Below are positions 5,763 to 12,279 of a stretch of DNA of 12,614 bases, in pieces; within the stretch, counting starts at the first letter, position 1; the number at the start of each line of letters is the position of its first letter. The DNA lies in the NCBI GenBank assembly GCA_023433855.1, contig JAEYTV010000247.1, positions 1-12,614 of the forward strand, given 5' to 3'. The DNA is from Pseudomonadota bacterium. Lineage in GTDB: Bacteria > Pseudomonadota > Alphaproteobacteria > Rhizobiales > Rhizobiaceae. The notes under the pieces were generated by a model. That model had not been told where the DNA came from, did not search any database, and saw only the letters and a list, made by a program, of their open reading frames with translations. The position numbers and the translations under genes were made by a program.

Positions 5763-6947
5763 CTAGCCGGCGATCTTGGCGAGTGCCTGAGCGAAGTCTT
5801 CGAGAAGATCCTCGCTGTCTTCGATGCCTGCAGAAAAACGCACCGTGCCTGGGGTAATTCCCAGTTCGCTCCGGGCTTCATCTGTGAGGTTCTTGTGGGT
5901 TGTCGTGCCGGGGTGGGTGATCAGGCTGCGCGCATCGCCAAGATTGTTCGAAATGGTAACGATGTCGAGCGCGTTCTGCAGTTTGAAGGCCGCCTCCTTG
6001 CCGCCTTTGAGCTCGAAGCAGACGAGCGTCGAGCCGCCCTTCATCTGCTTGGCGATGATGTCGGCCTGCGGGTGGTCCTTGCGGCCCGGATAGACCACGC
6101 GCGCGACCTGCTTCTGGTCTGCGAGGAAATCGGCGATGCGGGAGGCGTTTTCCGTCTGCTGCTTGACGCGCAGCGGCAGGGTCTCCACTCCCTTAAGGAG
6201 CGTCCAGGCATTGAACGGTGACATGGCAGGACCGGTATGCCGGAAATAGTCATGCAGGTTCTCGTCGATCCACGCCTTGTCTGAAAGCACGATGCCGCCG
6301 AGGCATCGGCCCTGCCCGTCGATATGCTTCGTAGCGGAATAAACGACGATATGGGCGCCGAGCTCCAGCGGCTTCTGGAAGAGCGGTGTGGCAAAGACAT
6401 TGTCGACCACCACTTTCGCACCAATCTGGTCGGCAAGCTTGGCAACGCCGGCGATATCGACGACTTCCAGCGTCGGATTGGTCGGGCTCTCCAGGAAGAA
6501 GACCTTCGTCTTCGGCGTGATCGCCCTTTCCCAGTTCTCCAGGTCCCGGCCGTCGATCAGCGTGCAGTCGATACCGTATTTCGGCGCGAGCGTCTCGACG
6601 ACCCAGCGGCAAGAGCCGAAGAGCGCGCGAGCAGCGACGATGTGGTCGCCAGCCTTCAACTGGCATAGTATGGCGGCGGTGACGGCTGCCATCCCCGAGG
6701 CTGTGGCGCGGGCATCTTCGGCGCCCTCCAGGGCGCACATCCGTTTTTCGAACATGTCGTTGGTCGGGCTGCCGTAACGCGCATAGATGAACCCGTCCGT
6801 TTCTCCCTTGAAACGCGCCTCTGCGGCTTCGGACGTTTCATACACGAAGCCCTGGGTCAGGAAGATCGCTTCGGACATCTCGCCGTATTGCGAGCGGAGC
6901 GTACCCCCGTGAACGAGCTGGGTTGCCGGGCGCCATGTCTTGGTCAT
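5763..6947 (-). CDS. metZ: O-succinylhomoserine sulfhydrylase
   Basis: This 394-residue PLP enzyme of the Cys/Met-metabolism family makes homocysteine directly from O-succinylhomoserine and sulfide in methionine synthesis. Visible features are the N-terminus MTKTWRPATQLVHGG, YARYGSPTND (about 60-69), the SGMAAV loop, DNVFATP, and SATKHIDGQGRCLGG with the Schiff-base lysine at 207. The GQGR context and the absence of the long MetY insert favour MetZ over O-acetylhomoserine sulfhydrylase or cystathionine gamma-synthase. The start is the ATG at 6945-6947, with GGGG six bases upstream. An in-frame ATG four codons earlier has no ribosome site, and the longer open frame runs into the riboswitch. 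Expression is probably shut off by SAM through the SAM-II leader. It is divergent from the dCTP deaminase gene. Confidence 0.94.
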   Translation of the reverse strand: MTKTWRPATQLVHGGTLRSQYGEMSEAIFLTQGFVYETSEAAEARFKGETDGFIYARYGSPTNDMFEKRMCALEGAEDARATASGMAAVTAAILCQLKAGDHIVAARALFGSCRWVVETLAPKYGIDCTLIDGRDLENWERAITPKTKVFFLESPTNPTLEVVDIAGVAKLADQIGAKVVVDNVFATPLFQKPLELGAHIVVYSATKHIDGQGRCLGGIVLSDKAWIDENLHDYFRHTGPAMSPFNAWTLLKGVETLPLRVKQQTENASRIADFLADQKQVARVVYPGRKDHPQADIIAKQMKGGSTLVCFELKGGKEAAFKLQNALDIVTISNNLGDARSLITHPGTTTHKNLTDEARSELGITPGTVRFSAGIEDSEDLLEDFAQALAKIAG

Positions 6948-6963
6948 GCTAATCCCCATGTTT

Positions 6964-7001
6964 AAAACAACAAAAAACCGGCCGCGAAAGCAGACCGGTT
7001 T
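6964..7001 (-). terminator. SAM-controlled intrinsic terminator of the metZ leader
   Basis: On the minus strand AAACCGG (6995-7001) pairs with CCGGTTT (6975-6981), followed by a run of Ts interrupted by single Gs down to 6964. It ends 17 bases before the metZ ATG. A competing perfect stem, GACCGG (7007-7012) with CCGGTC (6993-6998), shares the CCGG of the left terminator arm, so only one of the two can form. Confidence 0.75.
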
Positions 7002-7011
7002 GGCACCCGGT

Positions 7012-7066
7012 CCTTTTAGCCACTTGTTTAACGTGGCTGCAAGCCGACCGGCCAAATCACCACGGG
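7012..7066 (-). promoter_or_regulatory. SAM-II riboswitch upstream of metZ
   Basis: The minus strand matches the SAM-II (SAM_alpha) aptamer closely. P1 is CGTGG (7060-7064) pairing with CCACG (7032-7036). The conserved TGATTTGG opens the loop, CTTGCAG ends it before the P1 right arm, GTTAAACAAG follows P1, and GCTAAAAGG (7012-7020) forms the 3' pseudoknot strand. SAM-II occurs mainly in alphaproteobacteria before metA, metX and metZ and turns them off when SAM is plentiful. The pseudoknot strand directly adjoins and touches the antiterminator arm at 7012, giving a simple route from SAM binding to termination. Confidence 0.93.
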
Positions 7067-7074
7067 ATAAAGGT

Positions 7075-7103
7075 GCCATACGCCTGCTCTCGTCTTGCGT
7101 CAA
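7075..7103 (-). promoter_or_regulatory. Promoter of metZ
   Basis: On the minus strand TTGACG (7098-7103), a 17-base spacer and TATGGC (7075-7080) form a plausible sigma70 promoter. The predicted start near 7068 places the RNA 5' end just before the SAM-II P1 stem, as expected for a riboswitch-controlled leader. Confidence 0.6.
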
Positions 7104-7148
7104 TGGCTGCAATTTGGTTTTGTCGCTTCGTAATGTGGAAGAGGCATG

Positions 7149-8261
7149 ATGGCTCGTGAAACTGGGATCTTGGCGGACCGTGCGATCGCGGCGCTGTTCG
7201 AAACGGGACGGCTTAAGTCCGAGCGCGAGCTCGATCGCGACCAGATTCAGCCGGCAAGCCTCGATCTCCGCCTCGGCGCCAAGGCGTTTCGTGTTCGCGC
7301 CAGCTTCATGCCGGGCCCAAACAGTCTCGTCTCGGACAAGCTCGACCGCCTGAAGCTGCATGTGATCGACCTTTCCGAGGGCGCTGTGCTGGAAACGGGC
7401 TGCGTCTACATCGTGCCCCTGATGGAGAAGCTCGATCTGCCATCCGGCATGTCGGCGTCGGCTAATCCAAAGAGCTCGACGGGCAGACTGGATATCTTCA
7501 CCCGTGTCATCACCGACTATGCGCAGGAGTTCGACAAGATACCGGCCGGTTATTCCGGTCCCCTCTATCTGGAGATTTCACCGCGCACCTTCCCGATCGT
7601 CGTGCGGCGCGGTTCGCGCCTGTCGCAGATCCGGTTCCGCGTTGGCAACGCGCTTCTCGGCGAGCCGGACCTGCTTCAACTCCACAAGGATGAGGTGCTG
7701 ATCGCGGGCAGCAAGCCCAATGTCACCGGAGGCGGCATCGCTCTGTCCATTGATCTGGCGGGCGACAAGGATGGGTTGATAGGCTACAGGGGCAAGCACC
7801 ACACCGCGGTCGTTGACGTCGACAAGAAGGCGCAGCACGACATTTTCGATTTCTGGGAACCGCTCTACAGCCGTGGCCGCAACGAACTGATCCTCGATCC
7901 GGACGAATTCTACATCCTGGTTTCACGCGAGGCAGTTCATGTGCCGCCCCTTTTCGCCGCGGAGATGACGCCGTTCGATCCGCTGGTTGGCGAGTTCCGC
8001 GTTCACTACGCGGGCTTCTTCGATCCGGGCTTCGGCCATGAGGCCGCCGGCGGGCGCGGCAGCAGGGCTGTACTGGAAGTACGCAGCCACGAAGTGCCCT
8101 TCATTCTCGAAGACGGCCAGATCGTCGGCCGCTTGGTCTATGAACACATGCAGGAGCGGCCGGAAGGGCTATACGGTGCCGGCCTCGGGTCGAACTACCA
8201 GGCACAAGGCTTGAAGCTCTCGAAGCATTTTCGTGCGACAGAGGTCATGAAGGGTGCTTGA
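7149..8261 (+). CDS. dcd: dCTP deaminase (two-domain alphaproteobacterial type)
   Basis: This 370-residue protein resembles the alphaproteobacterial 2'-deoxycytidine 5'-triphosphate deaminase with a DCD_N domain; it deaminates dCTP to dUTP to supply dTTP synthesis. It is about twice the length of E. coli Dcd (193 residues) and looks like two dUTPase-fold halves. The N-terminal half keeps the catalytic pattern SSTGR (Ser109, Ser110, Arg113) and LYLEIS (Glu142), followed by RRGSRLSQIRF. The C-terminal half keeps GFFDPGFG, an AVLEVRSHEVPF strand and GQIVGRLVYE but has no SSxxR equivalent, so it is probably structural. Two ATGs are adjacent (7146, 7149); the second has better spacing from GGAAGAGG. 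The gene is divergent from metZ and next to tRNA-Gly, so it is the last core protein gene before the element. Confidence 0.9.
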   Translation: MARETGILADRAIAALFETGRLKSERELDRDQIQPASLDLRLGAKAFRVRASFMPGPNSLVSDKLDRLKLHVIDLSEGAVLETGCVYIVPLMEKLDLPSGMSASANPKSSTGRLDIFTRVITDYAQEFDKIPAGYSGPLYLEISPRTFPIVVRRGSRLSQIRFRVGNALLGEPDLLQLHKDEVLIAGSKPNVTGGGIALSIDLAGDKDGLIGYRGKHHTAVVDVDKKAQHDIFDFWEPLYSRGRNELILDPDEFYILVSREAVHVPPLFAAEMTPFDPLVGEFRVHYAGFFDPGFGHEAAGGRGSRAVLEVRSHEVPFILEDGQIVGRLVYEHMQERPEGLYGAGLGSNYQAQGLKLSKHFRATEVMKGA

Positions 8262-8298
8262 CAGGCAGCTCCTTCTGTTGGAAGTCTGGGACCGCGAC

Positions 8299-8372
8299 GC
8301 GGGTGTAGCTCAATGGTAGAGCAGCAGCTTCCCAAGCTGAATACGAGGGTTCGATTCCCTTCACCCGCTCCA
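8299..8372 (+). tRNA. tRNA-Gly (CCC anticodon)
   Basis: The 74-base sequence folds as a complete tRNA. The acceptor GCGGGTG (8299-8305) pairs with CACCCGC (8362-8368). The D arm is GCTC/GAGC. The anticodon arm GCAGC/GCTGA has a mismatch at its base pair and a TTCCCAA loop giving CCC at 8331-8333. The T arm has loop TTCGATT. CCA is encoded at 8370-8372. It reads GGG glycine codons. The tRNA is intact although the integrative element starts at its 3' end, so the element restores the 3' sequence. Confidence 0.97.
8346..8372. other. Inferred attachment site core (attL) at the tRNA-Gly 3' end
   Basis: A tyrosine integrase gene lies immediately beyond the tRNA and points toward it, the usual layout for elements that integrate in tRNA 3' ends using the T-arm to CCA as the core. 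The matching direct repeat should lie at the far end of the element, outside this window; no second copy is visible here. The exact core borders cannot be set. Confidence 0.5.
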
Positions 8373-8400
8373 GCAACTTCAATACGTTACAGGCAATACC

Positions 8401-8416
8401 GTTTCACTGTTTCACT
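8401..8416. repeat. Tandem 8-bp repeat by the integrase stop codon
   Basis: GTTTCACT occurs twice head to tail (8401-8408 and 8409-8416), overlapping the last integrase codons. It lies within 50 bases of the attachment core, where integrase arm-type sites often sit. This could be such a site or chance. Confidence 0.35.
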
Positions 8417-9567
8417 GCCGTTGCACTCGGCCTGTTCGCCTTACGTGCTTCGGCAATCTTGCGGCTCGTCTCAAGTCCGTCGCCGCGGCTGTATTTTTTC
8501 GTCATTTTTGTTGTCGAGTGGGTAGCGAGATTGCTGGCAAGCTCCAGCGATCCTGTTGCCTCGACCGTTTCCGAAACCGCGCCTGCGCGCGAATCCATCG
8601 ACCAGACGTGTGATGGAACGCCGGCCTTGTCTCTCACCTTGCGGAATTTCTCCGCATAGCGGTTTTCCCAATATGGCTTTCCATGGTCTTCGTCGATGAC
8701 GATGGGGCCGATCTCGGGGATGGTGTAAGCCTTCAAGGCTTCCAGGACGAGGGGCATGGCGTTCAGATCGCGCGCGACCTCCGCACCATTCTTGCTGGTC
8801 TTGAGCTTCAGGATCAGATCCTTGGAAAGGTTCTGAGCCGTCGGCCCGCGCCAGCGGAACGGCCCGCCTCCTTCCGGCGGTGCCCACTCGCCAATGACGT
8901 CGATCCGGCGCAGCGCCGATTCGAACTTCAAGGCCTCGACGAAGCCAATGGATGGGCAGTTCAGTTTAGCGCTCATCTTCACGATGGCGAGGCACTGCTC
9001 GTATGTCATCGCGACGTCCCGGGAGGCCGGAAGCTCAAAGCGCATGCCCGCGAGTATGTCGCGGGCCTGCCTGCACCCTCTTAGCCTTTCTCCAGCGCCA
9101 TAGGACAAAACAATCCTAAGGAGCTTGATCGCTCCACTTGCCCGGCGGTGGCCCTTCTTCTTCCATTGGGTGAACCAACGTGTGAAGTCAGAGGCACGCA
9201 GGGCGTTGACGTCGCGATCGCCAACGTTTTTGGCGAGCACCCGCAAGCTCGGCTCGTAGTCCCGGATGCGGGTGGAGTGCTTTACGCTGTGCCAGGAGCT
9301 TGTCCTGTCATGGCGGTACTTCTCGATCAGAGACCTGATCGTGCCATCGAATGCCGGCTCCGCGCCTGCTTTCCTGACCTCAGCGCGGAGCTCCTTCGTC
9401 AGGCGTTGGCACTCGGCGGAGATCTGCTCGTCCGTACTGTCGTCCGGCAAGCGAATAAGCGATAGCGCCTTGGATGCGCCCTTCACTGCTCGTTGCGGGT
9501 TCCAGTAGTGGACCAAAGACCCATCTTTGCGCGGCCGGCTCTGGTAGCCAGGCCTGTCAGTCCTCAT
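8404..9567 (-). CDS. int: Tyrosine recombinase / phage integrase
   Basis: This 387-residue site-specific recombinase presumably inserts and excises the element at tRNA-Gly. An N-terminal arm/core-binding region (about 70-170, including RASDFTRWFTQW) precedes the catalytic domain. Catalytic residues in order: Arg220 in SALRRIDV, Arg327 in MDSRAGAVSE, His350 in LATHSTTKMTKKYSR and the nucleophile Tyr359 in the same motif. The histidine usually three residues before the second arginine is not seen (MDSR instead of HxxR), a variation seen in other phage integrases. The start chosen is the ATG at 9565-9567, with AAGGAG seven bases upstream inside the preceding gene; the frame is open further upstream, but those starts lack support. 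It overlaps the preceding 71-codon gene by 11 bases, so it is translationally coupled and last in the operon. Confidence 0.93.
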   Translation of the reverse strand: MRTDRPGYQSRPRKDGSLVHYWNPQRAVKGASKALSLIRLPDDSTDEQISAECQRLTKELRAEVRKAGAEPAFDGTIRSLIEKYRHDRTSSWHSVKHSTRIRDYEPSLRVLAKNVGDRDVNALRASDFTRWFTQWKKKGHRRASGAIKLLRIVLSYGAGERLRGCRQARDILAGMRFELPASRDVAMTYEQCLAIVKMSAKLNCPSIGFVEALKFESALRRIDVIGEWAPPEGGGPFRWRGPTAQNLSKDLILKLKTSKNGAEVARDLNAMPLVLEALKAYTIPEIGPIVIDEDHGKPYWENRYAEKFRKVRDKAGVPSHVWSMDSRAGAVSETVEATGSLELASNLATHSTTKMTKKYSRGDGLETSRKIAEARKANRPSATAVKQ

Positions 9568-9772
9568 CCCAGTTCTCCTTTCCATCAGGGGCGAAATTGC
9601 CCGATGGAAGAATGCCCAGCGGATTGCCCTCGCCGTCAACCAGTTTCTCGGGGTCGGCCGGCAGGATAGTCGCGATCAGAGTTTTCATGTCCATCTGCAC
9701 GACAGCGCCCGCTTTGGCGGCTGCCTTGAAGATTCGCTCCATATCCGCTTGCTTGAACGCGACCTTAGTCAC
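9557..9772 (-). CDS. Small hypothetical phage protein next to integrase
   Basis: This 71-residue protein starts with GTG, with GGAGGTG six bases upstream. It opens VAFKQADMERIFKAAAKAGAVV, an amphipathic helical segment, followed by a MDMKTLIATIL strand and a short Gly/Pro/Asp-rich acidic tail. Similar short proteins beginning with a Phe-x-Gln-Ala-Asp helix are common in rhizobial prophages, to my recollection, but have no assigned function. It overlaps int by 11 bases and the upstream gene by 8, so all three are coupled. By position it could be a recombination directionality factor (excisionase), but no winged-helix or MerR-like motif is evident, so this is only a possibility. Confidence 0.7.
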   Translation of the reverse strand: MTKVAFKQADMERIFKAAAKAGAVVQMDMKTLIATILPADPEKLVDGEGNPLGILPSGNFAPDGKENWDED

Positions 9773-10130
9773 GACCCACCTCCCTCGTCTGCGGCGGTAG
9801 GGCGAGGGCGGCTTCTAAGGCGAGGCGAGCAGCTCGGTAGATAGCTTGCTCGGATGCGTTGACGTGTCCGATGAGGATGTCTCCCGCCGCAATGACCATG
9901 CGGTCGGTTACCACCACTTGCGCCTGGGGCGGTGGGGGTGTGACGCAAGGTTCGCTCAAGCCGGCTCCTGCACTCTCCGCGTCGTTGTTCGGGACGCCTC
10001 CCAACACAGTAGCGAAGGGCTGGCTCCCCGCCTGGGCCTGCCCTTCGGCTCCACCGGAGGGACCAGGGTAAACCTTCATCCGTCCGGCAATGTTCTCGTG
10101 CACGCCTGGAGTTGGCTGCCGGTCAACCAT
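9765..10130 (-). CDS. Hypothetical phage-operon protein, 121 residues
   Basis: I do not recognise this protein. It starts at the ATG at 10128-10130, which has a perfect AGGAGG six bases upstream and overlaps the end of the preceding gene; the open frame continues further up but only as a shadow of that gene. Residues 1-70 are low-complexity and rich in Gly, Pro and Ala, including a PPPP run. The C-terminal part is more regular: VVVTDRMVIAAGDILIG then a helix IYRAARLALEAALALP. There is no signal peptide, clear membrane span or cysteine pattern. It overlaps both neighbours, which supports real translation. Function unknown. Confidence 0.65.
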   Translation of the reverse strand: MVDRQPTPGVHENIAGRMKVYPGPSGGAEGQAQAGSQPFATVLGGVPNNDAESAGAGLSEPCVTPPPPQAQVVVTDRMVIAAGDILIGHVNASEQAIYRAARLALEAALALPPQTREVGRD

Positions 10131-10455
10131 GACGGGCCTCCTGCAGGGCGCGGACGTGTACGGAGATACGGGGTAGCGAAATCGGCATGACAACCTGAGA
10201 GCCGTTCCTGCCAGGAACCCTCCGGGAAATGACAATCTTGCGCTCGTCCGGCTGGATGCGGCCATACCGCGCCTCGTCCAGCCATTGCTGCTTGTTGACG
10301 GAAATGAGGTTGGCAACTGCCTTGCGAAGGCCGTAGTCATGCCGGCCTGCGATCGTCGAGGCAGACTGCCCGAGAAGGAACGCCTCCCTGATGGCTTCCT
10401 CGTCGAGCTCCACTGCCTCGGGACGGCGATCCACTCTGGTCATCGATTTGGTCAT
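10123..10455 (-). CDS. Small putative helix-turn-helix protein, 110 residues
   Basis: The function is not recognised, but residues about 18-58 (AIREAFLLGQSASTIAGRHDYGLRKAVANLI region) have the spacing of a helix-turn-helix, with an Ala-rich second helix followed by a basic third. The rest is basic and beta-prone (RKIVISRRVPG, VVMPISLPRISV). A DNA-binding regulator of the element is plausible but unproven. GGAGG lies five bases before the ATG at 10453-10455. The right arm of a nested hairpin immediately precedes this ribosome site. The gene overlaps the next one (121 residues) by 8 bases. Confidence 0.7.
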   Translation of the reverse strand: MTKSMTRVDRRPEAVELDEEAIREAFLLGQSASTIAGRHDYGLRKAVANLISVNKQQWLDEARYGRIQPDERKIVISRRVPGRNGSQVVMPISLPRISVHVRALQEARHG

Positions 10456-10464
10456 TGTATCCTC

Positions 10465-10523
10465 CGGTCCGATTGGGATGCCGCCGCACGCAGAACAGAA
10501 GCGGCGGACACCGAAGCGGACCG
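10465..10523 (-). promoter_or_regulatory. Nested inverted repeat between the DUF2303 gene and the HTH-like gene
   Basis: CGGTCCG (10465-10471) pairs with CGGACCG (10517-10523), and inside it CCGCCGC (10481-10487) pairs with GCGGCGG (10501-10507). The structure starts two bases after the DUF2303 stop and, on the minus strand, its last arm runs directly into the GGAGG of the next gene. There is no T run. It could moderate ribosome entry, slow polymerase, or be a processing site in the operon mRNA. Confidence 0.5.
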
Positions 10524-10524
10524 A

Positions 10525-11442
10525 TCAGGCCTGCATTTCGGGCAGACCCTGGTAGGCTGGAAGATCCGTTTCCCGCGCCGCGCGCTCCATGTCGCGCATC
10601 ACCTGCTCGGTCACGAAGGTATCCGGCCGGTACATCTGGAAGATCCACGTAACGGAGCCTTCACGAACCCTGTAACGGAGGCGGACCGGAAGACGGATGG
10701 GCTCACCCATGAAGAACGGCGGCAACTGGATGATGAACAGCGAGGGCACAATCAGCTTGTCGCCCTTCATGTCGCGGTGCTCTTCCTGCCAGGTGAGTTC
10801 CCCTTCGCCGCTCTGCAGTGTCACGTTGTTGCTGACGCGGGTCTCGGCGTGAACCTTCAGGCCGATGAAAAGCATCTTCAGCTCGTTGGGGTATGCCACC
10901 TTGCCACCAAGCTTCTCCTGCCAATAGGAGACCTCTTCCTCATGGGGTGCGGCAAGCTCGCCGATATGATCTTCGATGAATTCGGCAAACGCCTGCTGGT
11001 TCATCGGCTGCTTGTCTGCCTTAACCCATGCCTGCCATTCTTCCGAAAGCGGGAACTTGTACTCCACCCGGTGCCTGCCGTTGTCTGCTGCGCCGCCCTT
11101 CTGGTCCTGGTGGTAGTCGATGATCGTCAGGAGGGTCGGGGCGCGCCAATCGGTATTGGCGAATATGACGCTGTCGTCGGTGGAGTGGCGATCGGTCAGC
11201 GCGATGAAGCTTTCGAGCGTCGTTACTCTGGCGACGCCCGTTTTTCGATCCGGGGTGTCCCTCCATCTGTCGAATAGTGGCTTCAGGTCGGTCGCGGTCC
11301 CCGCCTTCGGGTCGAGGAGAACCGGGATGGACGGCGGGACTCCCTTTGCGCCTGATGGCGCCGTGAGGGTCTGGATTTGAACGCCCCTTTCCCTCGCCAG
11401 GTCGGCGACGGCATTGATGGCGGTTTCGGACAATTGGTCCAT
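10525..11442 (-). CDS. DUF2303 family phage protein (YfdQ-like)
   Basis: This 305-residue protein matches the DUF2303 family, whose best-known member is YfdQ of the E. coli CPS-53 prophage. Family-like segments are LTTIIDYHQ-type sequence near residue 105 (LLTIIDYHQDQKG), RVEYKFPLSEEWQAWVKADKQPMNQQAFAEFIEDHI in the middle (cut here by description at about 124-160), and a beta-rich C-terminal half with VPSLFIIQLPPFFMGEPIRLPVRLRYRV. It is predicted cytosolic, with no signal peptide. The molecular role of DUF2303 is unknown; it is typically in phage early or recombination gene clusters. GGAG precedes the ATG by ten bases. It stands 36 bases after the 120-residue gene and is the largest gene of the operon after int. 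Confidence 0.87.
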   Translation of the reverse strand: MDQLSETAINAVADLARERGVQIQTLTAPSGAKGVPPSIPVLLDPKAGTATDLKPLFDRWRDTPDRKTGVARVTTLESFIALTDRHSTDDSVIFANTDWRAPTLLTIIDYHQDQKGGAADNGRHRVEYKFPLSEEWQAWVKADKQPMNQQAFAEFIEDHIGELAAPHEEEVSYWQEKLGGKVAYPNELKMLFIGLKVHAETRVSNNVTLQSGEGELTWQEEHRDMKGDKLIVPSLFIIQLPPFFMGEPIRLPVRLRYRVREGSVTWIFQMYRPDTFVTEQVMRDMERAARETDLPAYQGLPEMQA

Positions 11443-11478
11443 GATCGATGTTCTCCGTTGAAAATGGATCGGTGAAGA

Positions 11479-11841
11479 TCAGGAAGGGCGGGTAAGCGTC
11501 GACCGACCGTGATCGATCTCGCGGGGGCCGCCGATCATGTCGAGCTGCTGGGGATGCTCCGTCGAAATGTTGCCGTCGTCGGTCATGAAGAAGACGCTCG
11601 ATCGGCGCGGCAGCTCCGGCAGCTTGACGGGCGGGATCTTGGCGTTGAACTCGATCATGTCGCCTTTGGCCGTCAGCTTCAGTTCGAGCTTGACGGTGGC
11701 CGAGAATGACCGGTTGGGCTGGGCGTCGATCAGTTCCTGCAGCGCACACTGGGTTTCGTGCAGGGTGTCGGACAATTCCTCGTTCAGCTTGCCGCTTTCC
11801 AGCATGCCGAAGAGGGTCTTTGCATCGCGTATGATCTTCAT
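11479..11841 (-). CDS. Hypothetical phage protein, 120 residues, upstream of DUF2303
   Basis: I cannot name this protein. The N-terminal third is helical (LFGMLESGKLNEELSDTLHETQCALQELID). The middle is an alternating beta pattern (FSATVKLELKLTAKGDMIEFNAKIP) followed by a proline-rich hinge and SSVFFMTDDGNIS. Short proteins with this helix-plus-beta layout, ending in a FF-x-DD-GN-type turn, seem to recur beside DUF2303 genes in prophages, which I state from memory rather than a search. GGGGA lies about nine bases before the ATG. The gap to the DUF2303 gene is 36 bases and to the upstream membrane protein gene 38 bases, so the same operon is likely. No membrane span or catalytic signature is seen. 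Confidence 0.75.
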   Translation of the reverse strand: MKIIRDAKTLFGMLESGKLNEELSDTLHETQCALQELIDAQPNRSFSATVKLELKLTAKGDMIEFNAKIPPVKLPELPRRSSVFFMTDDGNISTEHPQQLDMIGGPREIDHGRSTLTRPS

Positions 11842-11879
11842 GGCGGTTTATCCCCGTTGAGGTTGTTTGCCGGTCGCCT

Positions 11880-12056
11880 TCACAGACGGGCGGTCATGGC
11901 AAAGCCGAGAAAGAAGACGATCGCTGCCAGCAGCGTGAACTCGACGGCGCGCAGCCGCCAGAAGCTCGCAGTTGCCAGAATATCGAGCAGATCCGGATCG
12001 ACGCGTCGCGGGCGCGCAGTCTCGCACGCGAATGGCGTGAGGGTGATCGTCTTCAT
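11880..12056 (-). CDS. Small single-span membrane protein, 58 residues
   Basis: This short frame begins at an ATG (12054-12056) whose ATGA overlaps the TGA of the preceding gene, with AGGTG six bases upstream, so translational coupling is likely. The N-terminal 37 residues are soluble and Arg-rich (TARPRRVDPDLLDILATASFWRLR). The C-terminal end is a single hydrophobic helix, FTLLAAIVFFLGFAMTARL, consistent with a tail-anchored or C-in membrane protein. The function is unknown. In a phage early operon such proteins may affect membrane state, superinfection or lysis control, but nothing in the sequence decides this. Confidence 0.6.
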   Translation of the reverse strand: MKTITLTPFACETARPRRVDPDLLDILATASFWRLRAVEFTLLAAIVFFLGFAMTARL

Positions 12057-12274
12057 GCCGGCACCTGTTCGCGAACCACCTTGGTCTTGGTGATCTTCAG
12101 GTCCGGGTAGCGCTTGCCGACGTGCTTGCTTGCATCGACGGCTGAGGCGGCCAGGACATCGTGCTTGGAGCCGTCCGACAGGTGAACGCGGAAATGCGTC
12201 TGCACCTGCTTCGGCTTGTCTTCGGGTCGGGCTGGCGGCGTGCGCCGCTCCAGGGTGCGGTCAAAGCCGAGCAT
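12053..12274 (-). CDS. Hypothetical small basic phage protein, 73 residues
   Basis: This gene starts at the ATG at 12272-12274, five bases after the stop of the preceding gene, and ends in the 4-base ATGA overlap with the membrane protein gene. The frame is open further upstream only as a shadow of the preceding gene. The basic N-terminus (RTLERRTPPARPEDKPKQ) is followed by a compact beta-alpha-beta pattern: VQTHFRVHLSDGSKHDVLAA, then SAVDASKHVGKRYP, then LKITKTKVVRE. It has no cysteines and no membrane span. The pattern looks like a small soluble domain; function unknown. A ribosome site is weak (GCAGG), consistent with re-initiation after the upstream gene. Confidence 0.65.
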   Translation of the reverse strand: MLGFDRTLERRTPPARPEDKPKQVQTHFRVHLSDGSKHDVLAASAVDASKHVGKRYPDLKITKTKVVREQVPA

Positions 12275-12279
12275 CGGCG

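Noticed and set aside
5763..7361. Longer metZ frame starting at 7361
   Set aside because: It would read through the metZ promoter, the SAM-II riboswitch and the terminator, and the family N-terminus begins at 6947.
8491..8510. T-rich stretch that looks like a rightward terminator
   Set aside because: It is the lysine-rich codons around the catalytic tyrosine of the leftward integrase, and no stable stem precedes it on the plus strand.
10285..11277. Rightward open frame of 330 codons antisense to the DUF2303 gene
   Set aside because: The leftward frame matches DUF2303 and has a ribosome site. The rightward frame crosses several leftward genes and the nested hairpin and has no family resemblance.
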